Below are positions 29,637 through 38,632 of a stretch of 64,000 bases of DNA, piece by piece. The notes under the pieces were generated by a model. It ran no database searches. It was not told the origin of the DNA and saw only the letters and a program-made list of their open reading frames with translations. Position 1 is the first letter of the stretch. Each line of letters begins with the position of its first letter. Made by a program: the position numbers and the translations under genes. Location: positions 298,285-362,284 of the forward strand of contig NZ_PJZI01000001.1 of NCBI RefSeq assembly GCF_002858805.1, written 5' to 3'. The stretch comes from Chimaeribacter arupi. Lineage in GTDB: Bacteria; Pseudomonadota; Gammaproteobacteria; Enterobacterales; Enterobacteriaceae.

Positions 29637-32031
29637 GTCAACGCAAAAAAATCCCGGTTCCGATCCGGCCCCTCTGGGTGGCTTGCCGCTAAGCCGGCGG
29701 CAGTTTGTTCAGGCCGGCAGCGCCCTGATGGCGGTGCCTTTTCTTGCTGGGCGCAGCGTTTGTGCCCAGCCCCCTGAAACCGCCTCCCCCTCCCCTGCCG
29801 CACCGGCGGCACAGGTTGTGCCGACCTGCAGCACCTTTGACTGCGGCGGCAAATGTGACATCCGCGCCCATGTTGAACAAGGCATGGTGACGCGCATCTC
29901 TACCCGCCCGGACAGCGCGCTGGACCCGGAAATGCCGGTTATGCGCGCCTGCGTGCGGGGCCGCGGCTACCGGAAATTTATTTACCACCCTGACCGGCTG
30001 CAATACCCGATGAAACGGGTCGGCAAACGCGGCGAAGGTAAGTTCGAACGCATCAGCTGGGACGAAGCCACCACCCTGATTGCCGATAACCTGAAGCGCA
30101 TTACCGCCCAGTATGGCCCGGCGTCGCGTTTCGCCCACACCAATACCGCCGTCAGCGGCGGCACCTTCTCCGGGGACAAAATGCTGCGCCGCCTGTTCAA
30201 CCTGACCGGCGGTTACCTGGAGCACTACCACTCCGTCAGCATGGGCAACACCGCCGCGGCCACGCCCTACACCTACGGCACCGCCGCCAGCGGCAGCACC
30301 CTGGACACACTGGCCGATACCAGGCTGGTGATCCTCTGGGGCCATAACCCCAATGAAACCGTGTTCGGCCATACCAACCACTACTACCAGCAGATGAAAG
30401 CCAACGGCACCCGCTTTGTGGTGGTTGACCCGCGCTACTCCGACACCGCCGCCTCGCTGGCTGACCAGTGGATCCCGCTGCTGCCGACCACCGACAACGC
30501 CCTGATGGACGCGATGATGTACGTCATCATCAGCGAAAACCTGCACGACCGCGCCTTTATTGACCGCTACACCCTCGGCTTTGATGAGGCCTCCATGCCT
30601 GAGGGCGTGCCGCCGAATGAGTCACTGGTGGCTTACCTGTTTGGACTGAAAGATGGCATCGAAAAAACGCCGCAATGGGCGGAAAAAATTACACGCGTCC
30701 CAGCGGAGACAATTCTTCAACTGGCGCGCGATTACGCCACCACCAAACCCGCTGCCCTGATCCAGGGCTGGGGGCCGCAGCGCCATAACTGCGGCGAACG
30801 CACGGCGCGCGGCTCCACCCTGCTGGCCTCCATCACCGGCAATGTCGGCGTGCGCGGCGGCTGGGCAGCCGGTTACGGCGGCATCGGCAACCGTAAATTC
30901 ATGACCGGCCCGGAGTGCCCGGACAACCCGGTGGCGGCCAAAATCTCCATCATGAACTGGGTGCAGGCGGCGGATGACGCTACCAAAATCACGCCGGAAA
31001 TGGGGCTGAAAGGCGCAGAGCGGCTGGAGAGCAACATCCGCATCCTGTTCTCGCTCGGCAGTAACTACCTGGCGAACCAAAACCCGGATCTGTTGCAGGC
31101 GGTGAAGGTGCTGGAAGATGAATCACGCATTGAATTTATCGTCGCCAGCGATCTCTACCTGACCCCCAGCGCCCGCTATGCTGACCTGTTGCTGCCGGAA
31201 ACCAGCTTTATGGATCGCTGGAACATCGGCGAAACCTGGGGCACCGGCAACTATGTCATCCTGTCTGAGAAGCTGATCGAGCCGGACTTCGAACGCCGCT
31301 CTGATTATGAGTGGCTGCGTGAGGTAGCGGCAAAACTCGGCGTTGAGCCGCAATTCAGTGAAGGCCGCTCGGAAAAAGAGTGGATCGCCCACATCGTCGA
31401 GACCACCCGGCAGGCAATGCCGGACGAGCATTGCCCGACCTTCGAAGAACTTTGCGTTAAGCGCCAACACCTGTTCAAAGGCGCGCCGCATGTCGCGTTT
31501 GAGAAAAACATCGAAGACCCGGCCAACAACCCGTTCCCGACGCCGTCCGGCAAAATTGAGCTGTTCTCTCAGCGGCTGTATGAGATGCAGCACCCGGAAA
31601 TCCCGGCGCTTTCCCACTACGTGCCTGCCCATGAGGGGCCGGAAGATGCGTTGCGCCGGCGCTACCCGTTGCAGCTGATCACCTGGAAAGGGAAAAACCG
31701 CGCCAACTCCACCCAATACCCGAACCCGTGGATGCAGGAAGTGCAGGAGCAAGTGCTGTGGATCAACCCGCAGGACGCCGGGCAACGCGGCATCCGCCAG
31801 GGCGACACCCTCCGCATCTTTAACGATCGTGGGGTGATGGCAATTCCGGCCCACCTGACCGCGCGCATTATGCCCGGCGTGGTGGCGCTTCAGGCCGGGG
31901 CCTGGTGGCAACCGGATGAGCACGGGGTGGATCGCGGCGGCTGCCCGAACGTCCTGACCTCTGCCCGCATCACACCGCTGGCAAAAGGCAACTCCCACCA
32001 GACGTTGTTGGTTGAGGTAAGCAAAGCATGA
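29635..32031 (+). CDS. DMSO/selenate-reductase family molybdopterin catalytic subunit
   Basis: Catalytic subunit (798 residues) of a Tat-exported molybdo-bis-PGD reductase of the DmsA/YnfE group, reducing an S-, N- or Se-oxide at the outer face of the inner membrane. A twin-arginine signal (LSRRQFVQAG, residues 19-28) comes first. The iron-sulfur motif C65-x4-C70-x3-C74-x31-C106 follows, the last Cys in RACVRGRGY. The cofactor domains include GWGPQRHNCGERTARG and the C-terminal dinucleotide-binding module. The segment YHSVSMGNTAAATPYTYG probably carries the Mo-ligand Ser. Overlaps the next gene by 4 bp (ATGA). Substrate not decidable. Confidence 0.9.
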   Translation: MSTQKNPGSDPAPLGGLPLSRRQFVQAGSALMAVPFLAGRSVCAQPPETASPSPAAPAAQVVPTCSTFDCGGKCDIRAHVEQGMVTRISTRPDSALDPEMPVMRACVRGRGYRKFIYHPDRLQYPMKRVGKRGEGKFERISWDEATTLIADNLKRITAQYGPASRFAHTNTAVSGGTFSGDKMLRRLFNLTGGYLEHYHSVSMGNTAAATPYTYGTAASGSTLDTLADTRLVILWGHNPNETVFGHTNHYYQQMKANGTRFVVVDPRYSDTAASLADQWIPLLPTTDNALMDAMMYVIISENLHDRAFIDRYTLGFDEASMPEGVPPNESLVAYLFGLKDGIEKTPQWAEKITRVPAETILQLARDYATTKPAALIQGWGPQRHNCGERTARGSTLLASITGNVGVRGGWAAGYGGIGNRKFMTGPECPDNPVAAKISIMNWVQAADDATKITPEMGLKGAERLESNIRILFSLGSNYLANQNPDLLQAVKVLEDESRIEFIVASDLYLTPSARYADLLLPETSFMDRWNIGETWGTGNYVILSEKLIEPDFERRSDYEWLREVAAKLGVEPQFSEGRSEKEWIAHIVETTRQAMPDEHCPTFEELCVKRQHLFKGAPHVAFEKNIEDPANNPFPTPSGKIELFSQRLYEMQHPEIPALSHYVPAHEGPEDALRRRYPLQLITWKGKNRANSTQYPNPWMQEVQEQVLWINPQDAGQRGIRQGDTLRIFNDRGVMAIPAHLTARIMPGVVALQAGAWWQPDEHGVDRGGCPNVLTSARITPLAKGNSHQTLLVEVSKA

Positions 32032-32657
32032 GTACATTTCAGGAATTCCCGCCGGTCAGCGATCGGCAATTAGGCTTTTTTATCGACTCCTCCCGCTGCT
32101 CCGGCTGCAAAGCCTGCCAGGTCGCCTGCAAGGATAAAAATAACCTTGAGGTCGGGCGGCGTTTCCGCCGGGTGTATGAAGTGCAGGGCGGCAGCTTTAT
32201 CCCGACCGGCAACGGCGGGCTGCGCAACAACGTGTTCGCCTACACGCTGTCGGTTTCCTGCAACCATTGCAGCGACCCGGTCTGTACCAAAAACTGCCCC
32301 ACCACCGCGATGCACAAACGCCCCGGCGACGGCATTGTGCGGGTCAATACCGATAAGTGCGTGGGCTGCGGCTATTGCGCCTGGTCCTGCCCGTACGGCG
32401 CGCCCCAGCTCAATACCGAAACCGGGCAGATGTCCAAATGCGATTTCTGCATCGACCTGCAAGCCAACGGCGAGCAGCCGGTCTGTGTGGCGACTTGCCC
32501 GCTGGGTGCCATTAAATTCGGCCCGATCGAGGAACTGCGCGCTAAGTACGGCACGCTGAGCGACGTCAACGGCCTGCCTGATTCCACGCTGACCCGGCCC
32601 AACCTGGTGGTAAAAGCGCATCAGGGCGCACAACAAGAGGTAAATCACGATGAATGA
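32028..32657 (+). CDS. DmsB-like iron-sulfur electron-transfer subunit
   Basis: Carries electrons from the membrane anchor to the catalytic subunit (209 residues). Sixteen Cys in four ferredoxin-type groups are visible: CSGCKACQVAC near 24, CNHCSDPVCTKNC near 79, CVGCGYCAWSC near 112, and CDFC with CVATC near 139-158. This is the full DmsB/YnfG pattern for four [4Fe-4S] clusters. No signal peptide, as it is exported with the Tat-bearing partner. Overlaps dmsA-like and dmsC-like genes. Confidence 0.92.
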   Translation: MSTFQEFPPVSDRQLGFFIDSSRCSGCKACQVACKDKNNLEVGRRFRRVYEVQGGSFIPTGNGGLRNNVFAYTLSVSCNHCSDPVCTKNCPTTAMHKRPGDGIVRVNTDKCVGCGYCAWSCPYGAPQLNTETGQMSKCDFCIDLQANGEQPVCVATCPLGAIKFGPIEELRAKYGTLSDVNGLPDSTLTRPNLVVKAHQGAQQEVNHDE

Positions 32658-33504
32658 GTGGCCGTTACTGGTATTTACCCTGCTGGTGCAGGCGTCGGTA
32701 GGGATGGTGCTGATCGGCGCGCTGGGCGGCTACTGGCTGCGCCGGGCCGTGACGGCTGAACAACGCTTTCTGGCGTTGCGCCCGCTGATGCTGCTCGCCC
32801 CTGTGCTGGCGGCAACCGGGCTGCTGACCTCCGTGGCACACCTGGGTTATCCGCTGAATGCGTTTCATGCGCTGCGCCATGTCGCCACCTCCTGGCTGAG
32901 CCGGGAAATTCTGTTGGCGAGCCTCTACCTCGGTATTGTGGGCCTGGCTGCGCTGCTGGCGCTGCTGACCCGCCGGGCTTACCCGACCCTGTTGCTGCTG
33001 GGCGGGCTGGTGGGGCTGGCAGATGTCGGCTGTATGGCAGGCATTTACATCAACAGCGCGGTAGTGACCTGGATGCACCCAAATACCGCCGTGGCGTTTT
33101 ACGGCACGGTGTTTACGCTGGGCGTGATGCTGGGCGTGGTGGCGCTGTGCCGCCGGCCGGTCAGTTTACCGCTGATGCAGCGCCTGTTGCTGACGGCGCT
33201 GCTGAGCAGTATTGCGACCGCCGCGGCGCACTGGCTGGTGACGCCCGGTTACCTGCATTTTATGGCGCAGGCAGTTCAGCCGGTCACCCTGCCGTTTGAT
33301 GCCGTGGCCGCGTTTCTGCGCAGTGCACCTTTGCGGATGATCAGCACCGCCCTGCTGATGGCAGCGATCGCGTTGCTGGTGCTGCTGCTCTACCCGGCCC
33401 GCCAGCGCGTGACCGTGCTGTACCGCGGCGGCATCGCGGCAGCGGCATTGCTGGTGCTGCTGGCTCACGTGGGCAGCCGTTACGCCTTCTTTATGCTGCA
33501 CTGA
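32650..33504 (+). CDS. DmsC-like membrane anchor subunit
   Basis: Integral membrane subunit (284 residues) that oxidises menaquinol and anchors the reductase. About eight membrane segments can be read, beginning WPLLVFTLLVQASVGMVLIGAL, and the pattern fits the DmsC family. It overlaps the iron-sulfur subunit by 8 bp and ends 1 bp before the next start codon, so all subunits are translationally coupled. Confidence 0.88.
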   Translation: MNEWPLLVFTLLVQASVGMVLIGALGGYWLRRAVTAEQRFLALRPLMLLAPVLAATGLLTSVAHLGYPLNAFHALRHVATSWLSREILLASLYLGIVGLAALLALLTRRAYPTLLLLGGLVGLADVGCMAGIYINSAVVTWMHPNTAVAFYGTVFTLGVMLGVVALCRRPVSLPLMQRLLLTALLSSIATAAAHWLVTPGYLHFMAQAVQPVTLPFDAVAAFLRSAPLRMISTALLMAAIALLVLLLYPARQRVTVLYRGGIAAAALLVLLAHVGSRYAFFMLH

Positions 33505-33505
33505 T

Positions 33506-34384
33506 ATGCGTATCCTGCCTTTTACCTCTCCGCTGATGCCGCCCGGCATCAGCGGCCATTGTATCCGCACAAAAACCCAGCACGGCGGCTGCTCCGCCTG
33601 CGCGACAATTTGCCCGACCGGCGCGGTTTCGCTAAAGGCGCGCCAACCGGTTCTGGAGGCGGGGAAATGCCTGAGCTGTGGCGATTGTTTGTTCGTTTGC
33701 CCCACGGAGGCCATTGACTCCCTATCCCCAATAGAGAGGAATTATCACGGCAACACCTTGTCCGGCAAGGGGAACCGGTTTGTCCCGTCGGTGAATGAAT
33801 TACTGTTGTGGCACGCGTTGCGTGGGATCCGGCAGGTGTCGATCGATCCCGGCAACCACGCCTGGCAGGCGGCCGTTGTGGCATTAAATTGCGTGCTCGC
33901 CCGTATTAATGAGCCAATCTGGCAGATCCTTTACCCCGATGGCGAGCCGATCGACCATGCGCGCCGCCGTTGGCTCAGCCGTCCTTTCATTCCCTCCCAC
34001 GCCGCCGATCGTATGCCGGCAGGCCAACGGGCGGTACGGGCGGCGTTTCCGGCCATCAGCTGGTTTCAGGTGTCAATCGACACGGCCGCCTGTTCATTGT
34101 GTGGGGCCTGTAGCCGCCTCTGCCCGGAACAGGCGATCACACTGACCGGCACCGATCTTCAGATCGATCCCGCCCGCTGCACCGGCTGCCTGGCCTGCGA
34201 GGGCGTCTGTTTCCCTCAGGCGATCCATGTGAAACCCTGGGCAGCGCCTGCCCACCCACGCACGCTGCCGGTAACGGCTTGCCGGTGCCGCAATTGCCGC
34301 ACCGCCTTTGTCAGCTTTTCCGCGGATGACACGCTCTGCCCACTCTGCCGACGCCATACCCACGGGATGCGCACGTTAACCTGA
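33506..34384 (+). CDS. Ferredoxin-like protein with four iron-sulfur motifs and a zinc ribbon
   Basis: An extra 292-residue protein in the reductase operon that I cannot assign to a named family. N-terminal Cys groups are C19...C29-x2-C32-x3-C36P and C55-x2-C58-x2-C61-x3-C65P. A 130-residue linker with no Cys motif (only C129) follows, then C196-x2-C199-x2-C202-x3-C206P and C225-x2-C228-x2-C231-x3-C235FP. The C-terminus has a zinc-ribbon/rubredoxin-like C261-x2-C264-x13-C278-x2-C281. No signal peptide or membrane span, so it is cytoplasmic unless it piggy-backs. It could assemble clusters, mature the catalytic subunit or pass electrons (inference). It begins 1 bp after the dmsC-like stop. Confidence 0.8.
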   Translation: MRILPFTSPLMPPGISGHCIRTKTQHGGCSACATICPTGAVSLKARQPVLEAGKCLSCGDCLFVCPTEAIDSLSPIERNYHGNTLSGKGNRFVPSVNELLLWHALRGIRQVSIDPGNHAWQAAVVALNCVLARINEPIWQILYPDGEPIDHARRRWLSRPFIPSHAADRMPAGQRAVRAAFPAISWFQVSIDTAACSLCGACSRLCPEQAITLTGTDLQIDPARCTGCLACEGVCFPQAIHVKPWAAPAHPRTLPVTACRCRNCRTAFVSFSADDTLCPLCRRHTHGMRTLT

Positions 34385-34409
34385 TGACATAACACTGATA
34401 AGAAAAGCG

Positions 34410-35009
34410 ATGATGATTGAATTACCAATACTTTCCCGGCAATTGAATTTGCTGGGATGCGGCTTCCGTTTGCCGCCCACCCACCCTGATATGGCCGGGG
34501 TGCTGGCGCTGTTTGCCTTACCTGACTGGGCAGGCCATTGGCCGGGCGTTGAAAAACCTCACCTCACCCGGCTGGCTGCGGCCTTTATGCCGCTGGATCT
34601 GCCGTCTGTTGCGCACGCCTGGCAGCGTTTGTTTGCCGGGCCGGGCACACGGCCTGCGCCGCCGTGGGGCTCGGTGTATCTCGATCCGGAACGGGTAGTG
34701 CGCGGCTGCTCCACCGTGGCTCTGAGCCATTTTCTGCAACGCGAACGGCTGCAACTGCATACGGAGTCGCCGGAGCCGCCCGATCATCTGGGGTTAATTC
34801 TGTTTCAGGCGGCGGTGCTGGCGGCAGAAGGGCGTGAGGCGGCGTTACTGGAGTTGCTGGAAGAACATCTGTTGAGCTGGTTGCCGTTGTTCGTCCACCA
34901 GCTCCGTCAGGCTGAACACCCCGGTTTTTATCCGGCGCTGGCAGAGCTGACGCTGCTGACCGTGCAGAGCGCGGTGGCCACCCTGAAAAACCGGTTGGAG
35001 CCGGTATAG
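34410..35009 (+). CDS. TorD/DmsD-family Tat reductase chaperone
   Basis: Cytoplasmic chaperone (199 residues) that binds the Tat signal and assists cofactor insertion into the molybdoenzyme. All-helical composition with family motifs PWGSVYLDPE, EPPDHLGLILFQ and HLLSWLPLFVHQL. It ends the five-gene operon, 25 bp after the ferredoxin-like gene. Sequence is diverged from E. coli DmsD, so it is likely dedicated to this operon's own enzyme. Confidence 0.85.
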   Translation: MMIELPILSRQLNLLGCGFRLPPTHPDMAGVLALFALPDWAGHWPGVEKPHLTRLAAAFMPLDLPSVAHAWQRLFAGPGTRPAPPWGSVYLDPERVVRGCSTVALSHFLQRERLQLHTESPEPPDHLGLILFQAAVLAAEGREAALLELLEEHLLSWLPLFVHQLRQAEHPGFYPALAELTLLTVQSAVATLKNRLEPV

Positions 35010-35110
35010 AGGGCCGATCACCGTTATCCTTACAGGGCGTCAGGCTTTTGGGAGGGGAACACTGCCTGGCGAAGTACCATCGCTTACTCCTGCTTATAGA
35101 AAAAGGCATA

Positions 35111-35149
35111 AAAAATCCGCGATACCGGTCATGTGCATCGCGGATTTTT
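35111..35149. terminator. Bidirectional terminator after the reductase operon
   Basis: A 13-bp perfect stem (35111-35123 with 35137-35149) whose ends are A-tract and T-tract. It serves the operon and the convergent hydrolase gene. Confidence 0.88.
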
Positions 35150-35171
35150 CGTTCACCCTTTGCAGGAGAAA

Positions 35172-36008
35172 TTAAGCACGGATGAATGCCAGCAGATCCG
35201 CGTTGATCACCTCAGCGTGGGTCGTATGCATCCCGTGCGGATAACCGGGATAGAGCTTGAGCGTGCTGTCAGGCAGCAATTTATCCTGAAGTAATGACGC
35301 CACTTTGTAGGGCACCACCTGATCGTCATCACCCTGCATAACCAGCGTCGGCACCGTGATCGCCTGTAAATCTTCCGTCTGGTCGGTTTCAGAAAAGGCT
35401 TTGATCCCTTCGTAATGCGCTTTGGCACTGCCCATCATGCCTTGCCGCCACCAGTTTTGGATGGTGCCCTGGGAAACCTGCGATCCTTCCCGGTTGAAGC
35501 CATAAAACGGCCCGGACGCGACATCCAGATAGAACTGGGCACGGTTGGCGGCCAGGGCGGCACGAAAGCCATCAAACACGTCGCGCGGCGTGCCGTCAGG
35601 GTTGTTTTCCGTCTTCACCATCAGGGGCGGCACCGCGCTGATCAGCACGGCTTTCGCCACACGGCCCTGCGGCTCCCCATATCTGGCGACATAACGGGCC
35701 ACCTGACCACCGCCGGTGGAATGGCCCACATGGATCGCGTTATAGAGATCCAGATGTTCAACCACCGCCGAGGCATCCGCCGCGTAATGATCCATGTCAT
35801 GCCCATCACTGACCTGATCCGAGCGGCCATGCCCGCGCCGGTCAATCGCGATCACCCGGAAACCTTCTGCCAGGAAGAACAGCATCTGGTTGTCCCAGTC
35901 ATCGGCACTTAACGGCCAGCCATGATGAAAAACAATAGGTTGCGCGTCCTGCGCGCCCCAGTCTTTGAAGAAAATGTTCACGCCATCTTTCGTCGTTACA
36001 TATGCCAT
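35172..36008 (-). CDS. Alpha/beta hydrolase (non-heme haloperoxidase/arylesterase type)
   Basis: Serine hydrolase of the cofactor-free chloroperoxidase/perhydrolase family (278 residues). The nucleophile is Ser97 in GHSTGGG, the oxyanion region HHGWPLSADDW is near 28, a likely acid lies in MQGDDDQVVP, and His258 is in PHGMH. These enzymes hydrolyse esters and can form peracids; the natural substrate is unknown. The remnant of an AhpD-like gene lies upstream on the same strand, suggesting a former two-gene operon. Confidence 0.9.
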   Translation of the reverse strand: MAYVTTKDGVNIFFKDWGAQDAQPIVFHHGWPLSADDWDNQMLFFLAEGFRVIAIDRRGHGRSDQVSDGHDMDHYAADASAVVEHLDLYNAIHVGHSTGGGQVARYVARYGEPQGRVAKAVLISAVPPLMVKTENNPDGTPRDVFDGFRAALAANRAQFYLDVASGPFYGFNREGSQVSQGTIQNWWRQGMMGSAKAHYEGIKAFSETDQTEDLQAITVPTLVMQGDDDQVVPYKVASLLQDKLLPDSTLKLYPGYPHGMHTTHAEVINADLLAFIRA

Positions 36009-36048
36009 AGCACAAACTCCTCATGTAATAGAAAAACCACAGGGGTTG

Positions 36049-36300
36049 TTAATACGTGTAGAGCTTAAAGGGCGTAACAGCCGGAAAATCAACGTCAGTA
36101 TCATTGACGCGGTTGAACATATTGGTAAACAGAATTGCCGTTACCGCACCGATAGTTTCAACCACTTGCTGGTCAGTGAATCCTGCTGACCTCAAGGCAG
36201 TCACATAGCCCGCTGCTACTGTGCCACGCGTAGTGACCAGAATCTGCACAAATTTTAACCCCGCATCGATTTTGGACTCTCCGTCAACGTATCCCTGGCG
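36049..36300 (-). pseudogene. Truncated carboxymuconolactone decarboxylase/AhpD-like gene
   Basis: Only the C-terminal part of a peroxidase-related CMD-family gene remains. Reading the minus strand from 36300, about 83 codons (RQGYVDGESKIDAGLKF...) align with the family end, including GFTDQQVVETIGAV and FTNMFNRVNDTDVDFP. Upstream the match stops and a stop codon follows 10 codons later, at about 36331. The catalytic CxxC region expected about 40 residues before is absent. A GTG at 36249 could start a 66-residue remnant, but function is unlikely. Confidence 0.75.
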
Positions 36301-36601
36301 TGAAGGGTCTGGGCTTCCGGTTAACCGGCGTTAGGGCCAACACGCTGGCGCAAAGCATGAAAATGCGGCATTCCAGGGTAACAATGAAAAATGACAGGAT
36401 GCAGAGCAGTGAGAAGCAGATCGGGGTAGCCCGGCATGACGGCCGGTTCAGCGAAGTAAGGGCAAGGGGTAAAAAGGATTGGGGTATTCGCGGCCATTGA
36501 AAACACCCTGCTCTCTTTCCGGTTCCGGCCTTATGCAAAGCCGGAACCGGGGTGATGATGTCAGGGTGCTGATCTTTTTCTGTCGCCGCTATCGCAGGCC
36601 G
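36301..36601. other. Gap between gene remnant and glmS with nested inverted repeats
   Basis: About 300 bp with no supported gene; short frames here show no family resemblance. It includes a perfect 11-bp inverted repeat (36519-36529 with 36540-36550, 10-base loop), enclosed by a 7-bp repeat (CACCCTG 36504-36510, CAGGGTG 36562-36568). The expected attTn7 insertion point, about 25 bp past the glmS stop, is near 36577; no Tn7 ends are seen. Confidence 0.6.
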
Positions 36602-38431
36602 TTATTCGACGGTCACCGATTTGGCCAGGTTGCGCGGCTGGTCGACGTCGGTGCCTTTGATCAGCGCCACGTGGTATGCCAGCAGCTGCAACGGCACGGT
36701 GTAGAAGATTGGGGCAACAATCTCTTCAACGTGCGGCAGCGGGATGATCTTCATGCCTTCACTGTCACTGAAACCGGCATCCTGGTCGGCGAACACATAG
36801 AGCAGGCCGCCACGGGCGCGCACTTCCTCGATGTTGGATTTCAGCTTCTCCAGCAGTTCGTTGTTCGGGGCGACCACAATCACCGGCATATCGGCATCGA
36901 TCAGCGCCAGCGGGCCATGTTTCAGCTCACCGGCGGCGTACGCCTCCGCGTGGATGTAAGAGATCTCTTTCAGCTTCAGCGCCCCTTCCATCGCGATCGG
37001 GTACTGATCGCCACGGCCGAGGAACAGCGCGTGATGTTTGTCTGAGAAACCTTCGGCCAGCGGTTCGATCGATTTGTCCAGCGAGAGCATCTGTTCAATA
37101 CGCGCCGGCAATGCCTGCAACGCATGGACGATCTCATGCTCAACGCTTTCGCTCATCCCTTTCAGGTGGCCCAGGCGCGCCACCAGCATCAGCAGCACGG
37201 TCAGCTGCGTGGTAAAGGCTTTGGTGGATGCCACGCCGATTTCAGTGCCCGCTTTGGTCATCAACGCCAGATCAGACTCACGCACCAGCGACGAGCCGGC
37301 CACGTTGCACACCGCCAGCGAACCGAGATACCCCAGCTCTTTGGAGAGGCGCAGTGCGGCCAGCGTGTCGGCCGTTTCGCCCGACTGGGAGAGGGTGATG
37401 ATCAGGCTGCCCGGCCGCACCGCAGATTTGCGGTAACGGAATTCGGAGGCGATCTCGACATCACAAGGCACGCCCGCCAGTGACTCAAACCAGTAACGCG
37501 CCACCATGCCGGAGTGGTAAGAGGTACCGCAAGCGATGATCTGCACATGCTGCACGCGCGCCAGAATATCGTCGGCCTGCGGGCCCAGCTCGCTCAGGTC
37601 AATCTGGCCGTGGCTGAAACGCCCGGCCAGGGTGTTTTTGATCGCCTGCGGCTGCTCGTAGATCTCTTTCTGCATGTAGTGGCGGTACGCGCCTTTGTCA
37701 CCGGCGTCGTACTGCACCTGGGATTCAATCTCCGGGCGCACCGCCGGGTTACCCTGTTTGTCGAAAATGGTGACGCTGCGGCGGGTGACTTCCACCACGT
37801 CGCCCTCTTCCAGGAACTGGAAGCGGCGGGTCACCGGCAGCAGGGCCAGCTGGTCAGAGGCGATGAAGTTTTCGCCCATGCCGCGGCCTATCACCAGCGG
37901 ACTGCCGGAACGGGCGGCCACCAGCACGCCGGGGTTACGGCTGTCCATGACAACGGTGCCGTACGCGCCGCGCAGCTGGGGGATCACGCGCTGGACGACG
38001 TCCAGCAGCGATCCGCCCTGTTGCAGCTCCCAGTGCACCAGATGCGCAATCACTTCAGTATCGGTTTCTGACACAAAGCGGTAGCCGCGTTCGATCAGGA
38101 TTTCACGCAGTGGCTCATGGTTTTCAATAATGCCGTTGTGCACCACGCTGACGTACTCAGAAACGTGCGGGTGCGCATTCGCTTCAGACGGCTCGCCGTG
38201 CGTTGCCCAGCGGGTATGGGCGATGCCGGTGCCGCCGGTCAGCGGCTCCGCTTCAACCGCTTCCGCCAGTTTCTGCACTTTGCCGACCCGGCGCACACGC
38301 GCCATGTGGCCCTGGCTGTCCACCACCGCCAGGCCCGCGGAGTCATAACCGCGGTACTCAAGACGACGTAACCCTTCAATCAGGATTTCAGCAATATCAC
38401 GTTGCGCTACTGCGCCAACAATTCCACACAT
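36602..38431 (-). CDS. glmS: Glutamine-fructose-6-phosphate aminotransferase
   Basis: Makes glucosamine-6-phosphate from fructose-6-phosphate and glutamine, the first step to UDP-GlcNAc. The 609-residue protein has Cys2 as the amidase nucleophile ([13 protein letters not shown]), a class II amidotransferase domain to about 240, and two SIS sugar-isomerase domains ([38 protein letters not shown]). The C-terminus [15 protein letters not shown] is the usual one and the DNA here is the conserved Tn7 target. Follows glmU by about 200 bp. Confidence 0.98.
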   Translation of the reverse strand: MCGIVGAVAQRDIAEILIEGLRRLEYRGYDSAGLAVVDSQGHMARVRRVGKVQKLAEAVEAEPLTGGTGIAHTRWATHGEPSEANAHPHVSEYVSVVHNGIIENHEPLREILIERGYRFVSETDTEVIAHLVHWELQQGGSLLDVVQRVIPQLRGAYGTVVMDSRNPGVLVAARSGSPLVIGRGMGENFIASDQLALLPVTRRFQFLEEGDVVEVTRRSVTIFDKQGNPAVRPEIESQVQYDAGDKGAYRHYMQKEIYEQPQAIKNTLAGRFSHGQIDLSELGPQADDILARVQHVQIIACGTSYHSGMVARYWFESLAGVPCDVEIASEFRYRKSAVRPGSLIITLSQSGETADTLAALRLSKELGYLGSLAVCNVAGSSLVRESDLALMTKAGTEIGVASTKAFTTQLTVLLMLVARLGHLKGMSESVEHEIVHALQALPARIEQMLSLDKSIEPLAEGFSDKHHALFLGRGDQYPIAMEGALKLKEISYIHAEAYAAGELKHGPLALIDADMPVIVVAPNNELLEKLKSNIEEVRARGGLLYVFADQDAGFSDSEGMKIIPLPHVEEIVAPIFYTVPLQLLAYHVALIKGTDVDQPRNLAKSVTVE

Positions 38432-38573
38432 GGATGTTAATTCCTATTAAGGCCACTTGATGGCCTACGATGTCTTCGACCTGATAGCCCGGTGTTTCCG
38501 GGGTCCCCGAGCCTTGTAGAGAGCGGGGTTATTATGTTTTGGCCTGCGCTCCGGCAGAACACAGGGCAAAACA

Positions 38574-38598
38574 GAGTCGGGGGCCACGCCCCCAACTC
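38574..38598 (-). repeat. GC-rich hairpin in the glmU-glmS gap
   Basis: GAGT-C-GGGGGC pairs with GCCCCC-A-ACTC (one mismatch) around a 3-base loop, 34 bp after the glmU stop. On the minus strand a short TTTT follows 4 bases later. It could act as a partial terminator or RNA-processing signal; in E. coli the glmUS message is cut and glmS is controlled by the small RNA GlmZ. Confidence 0.5.
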
Positions 38599-38632
38599 AG
38601 GCGGCTGCGCGCTTTTTATCCGCGCTTTTTCA

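Noticed and set aside
36570..36601. Possible Tn7 insertion at the glmS 3' end
   Set aside because: No Tn7 terminal repeats or tns genes are seen; only accessory genes and a remnant lie downstream.
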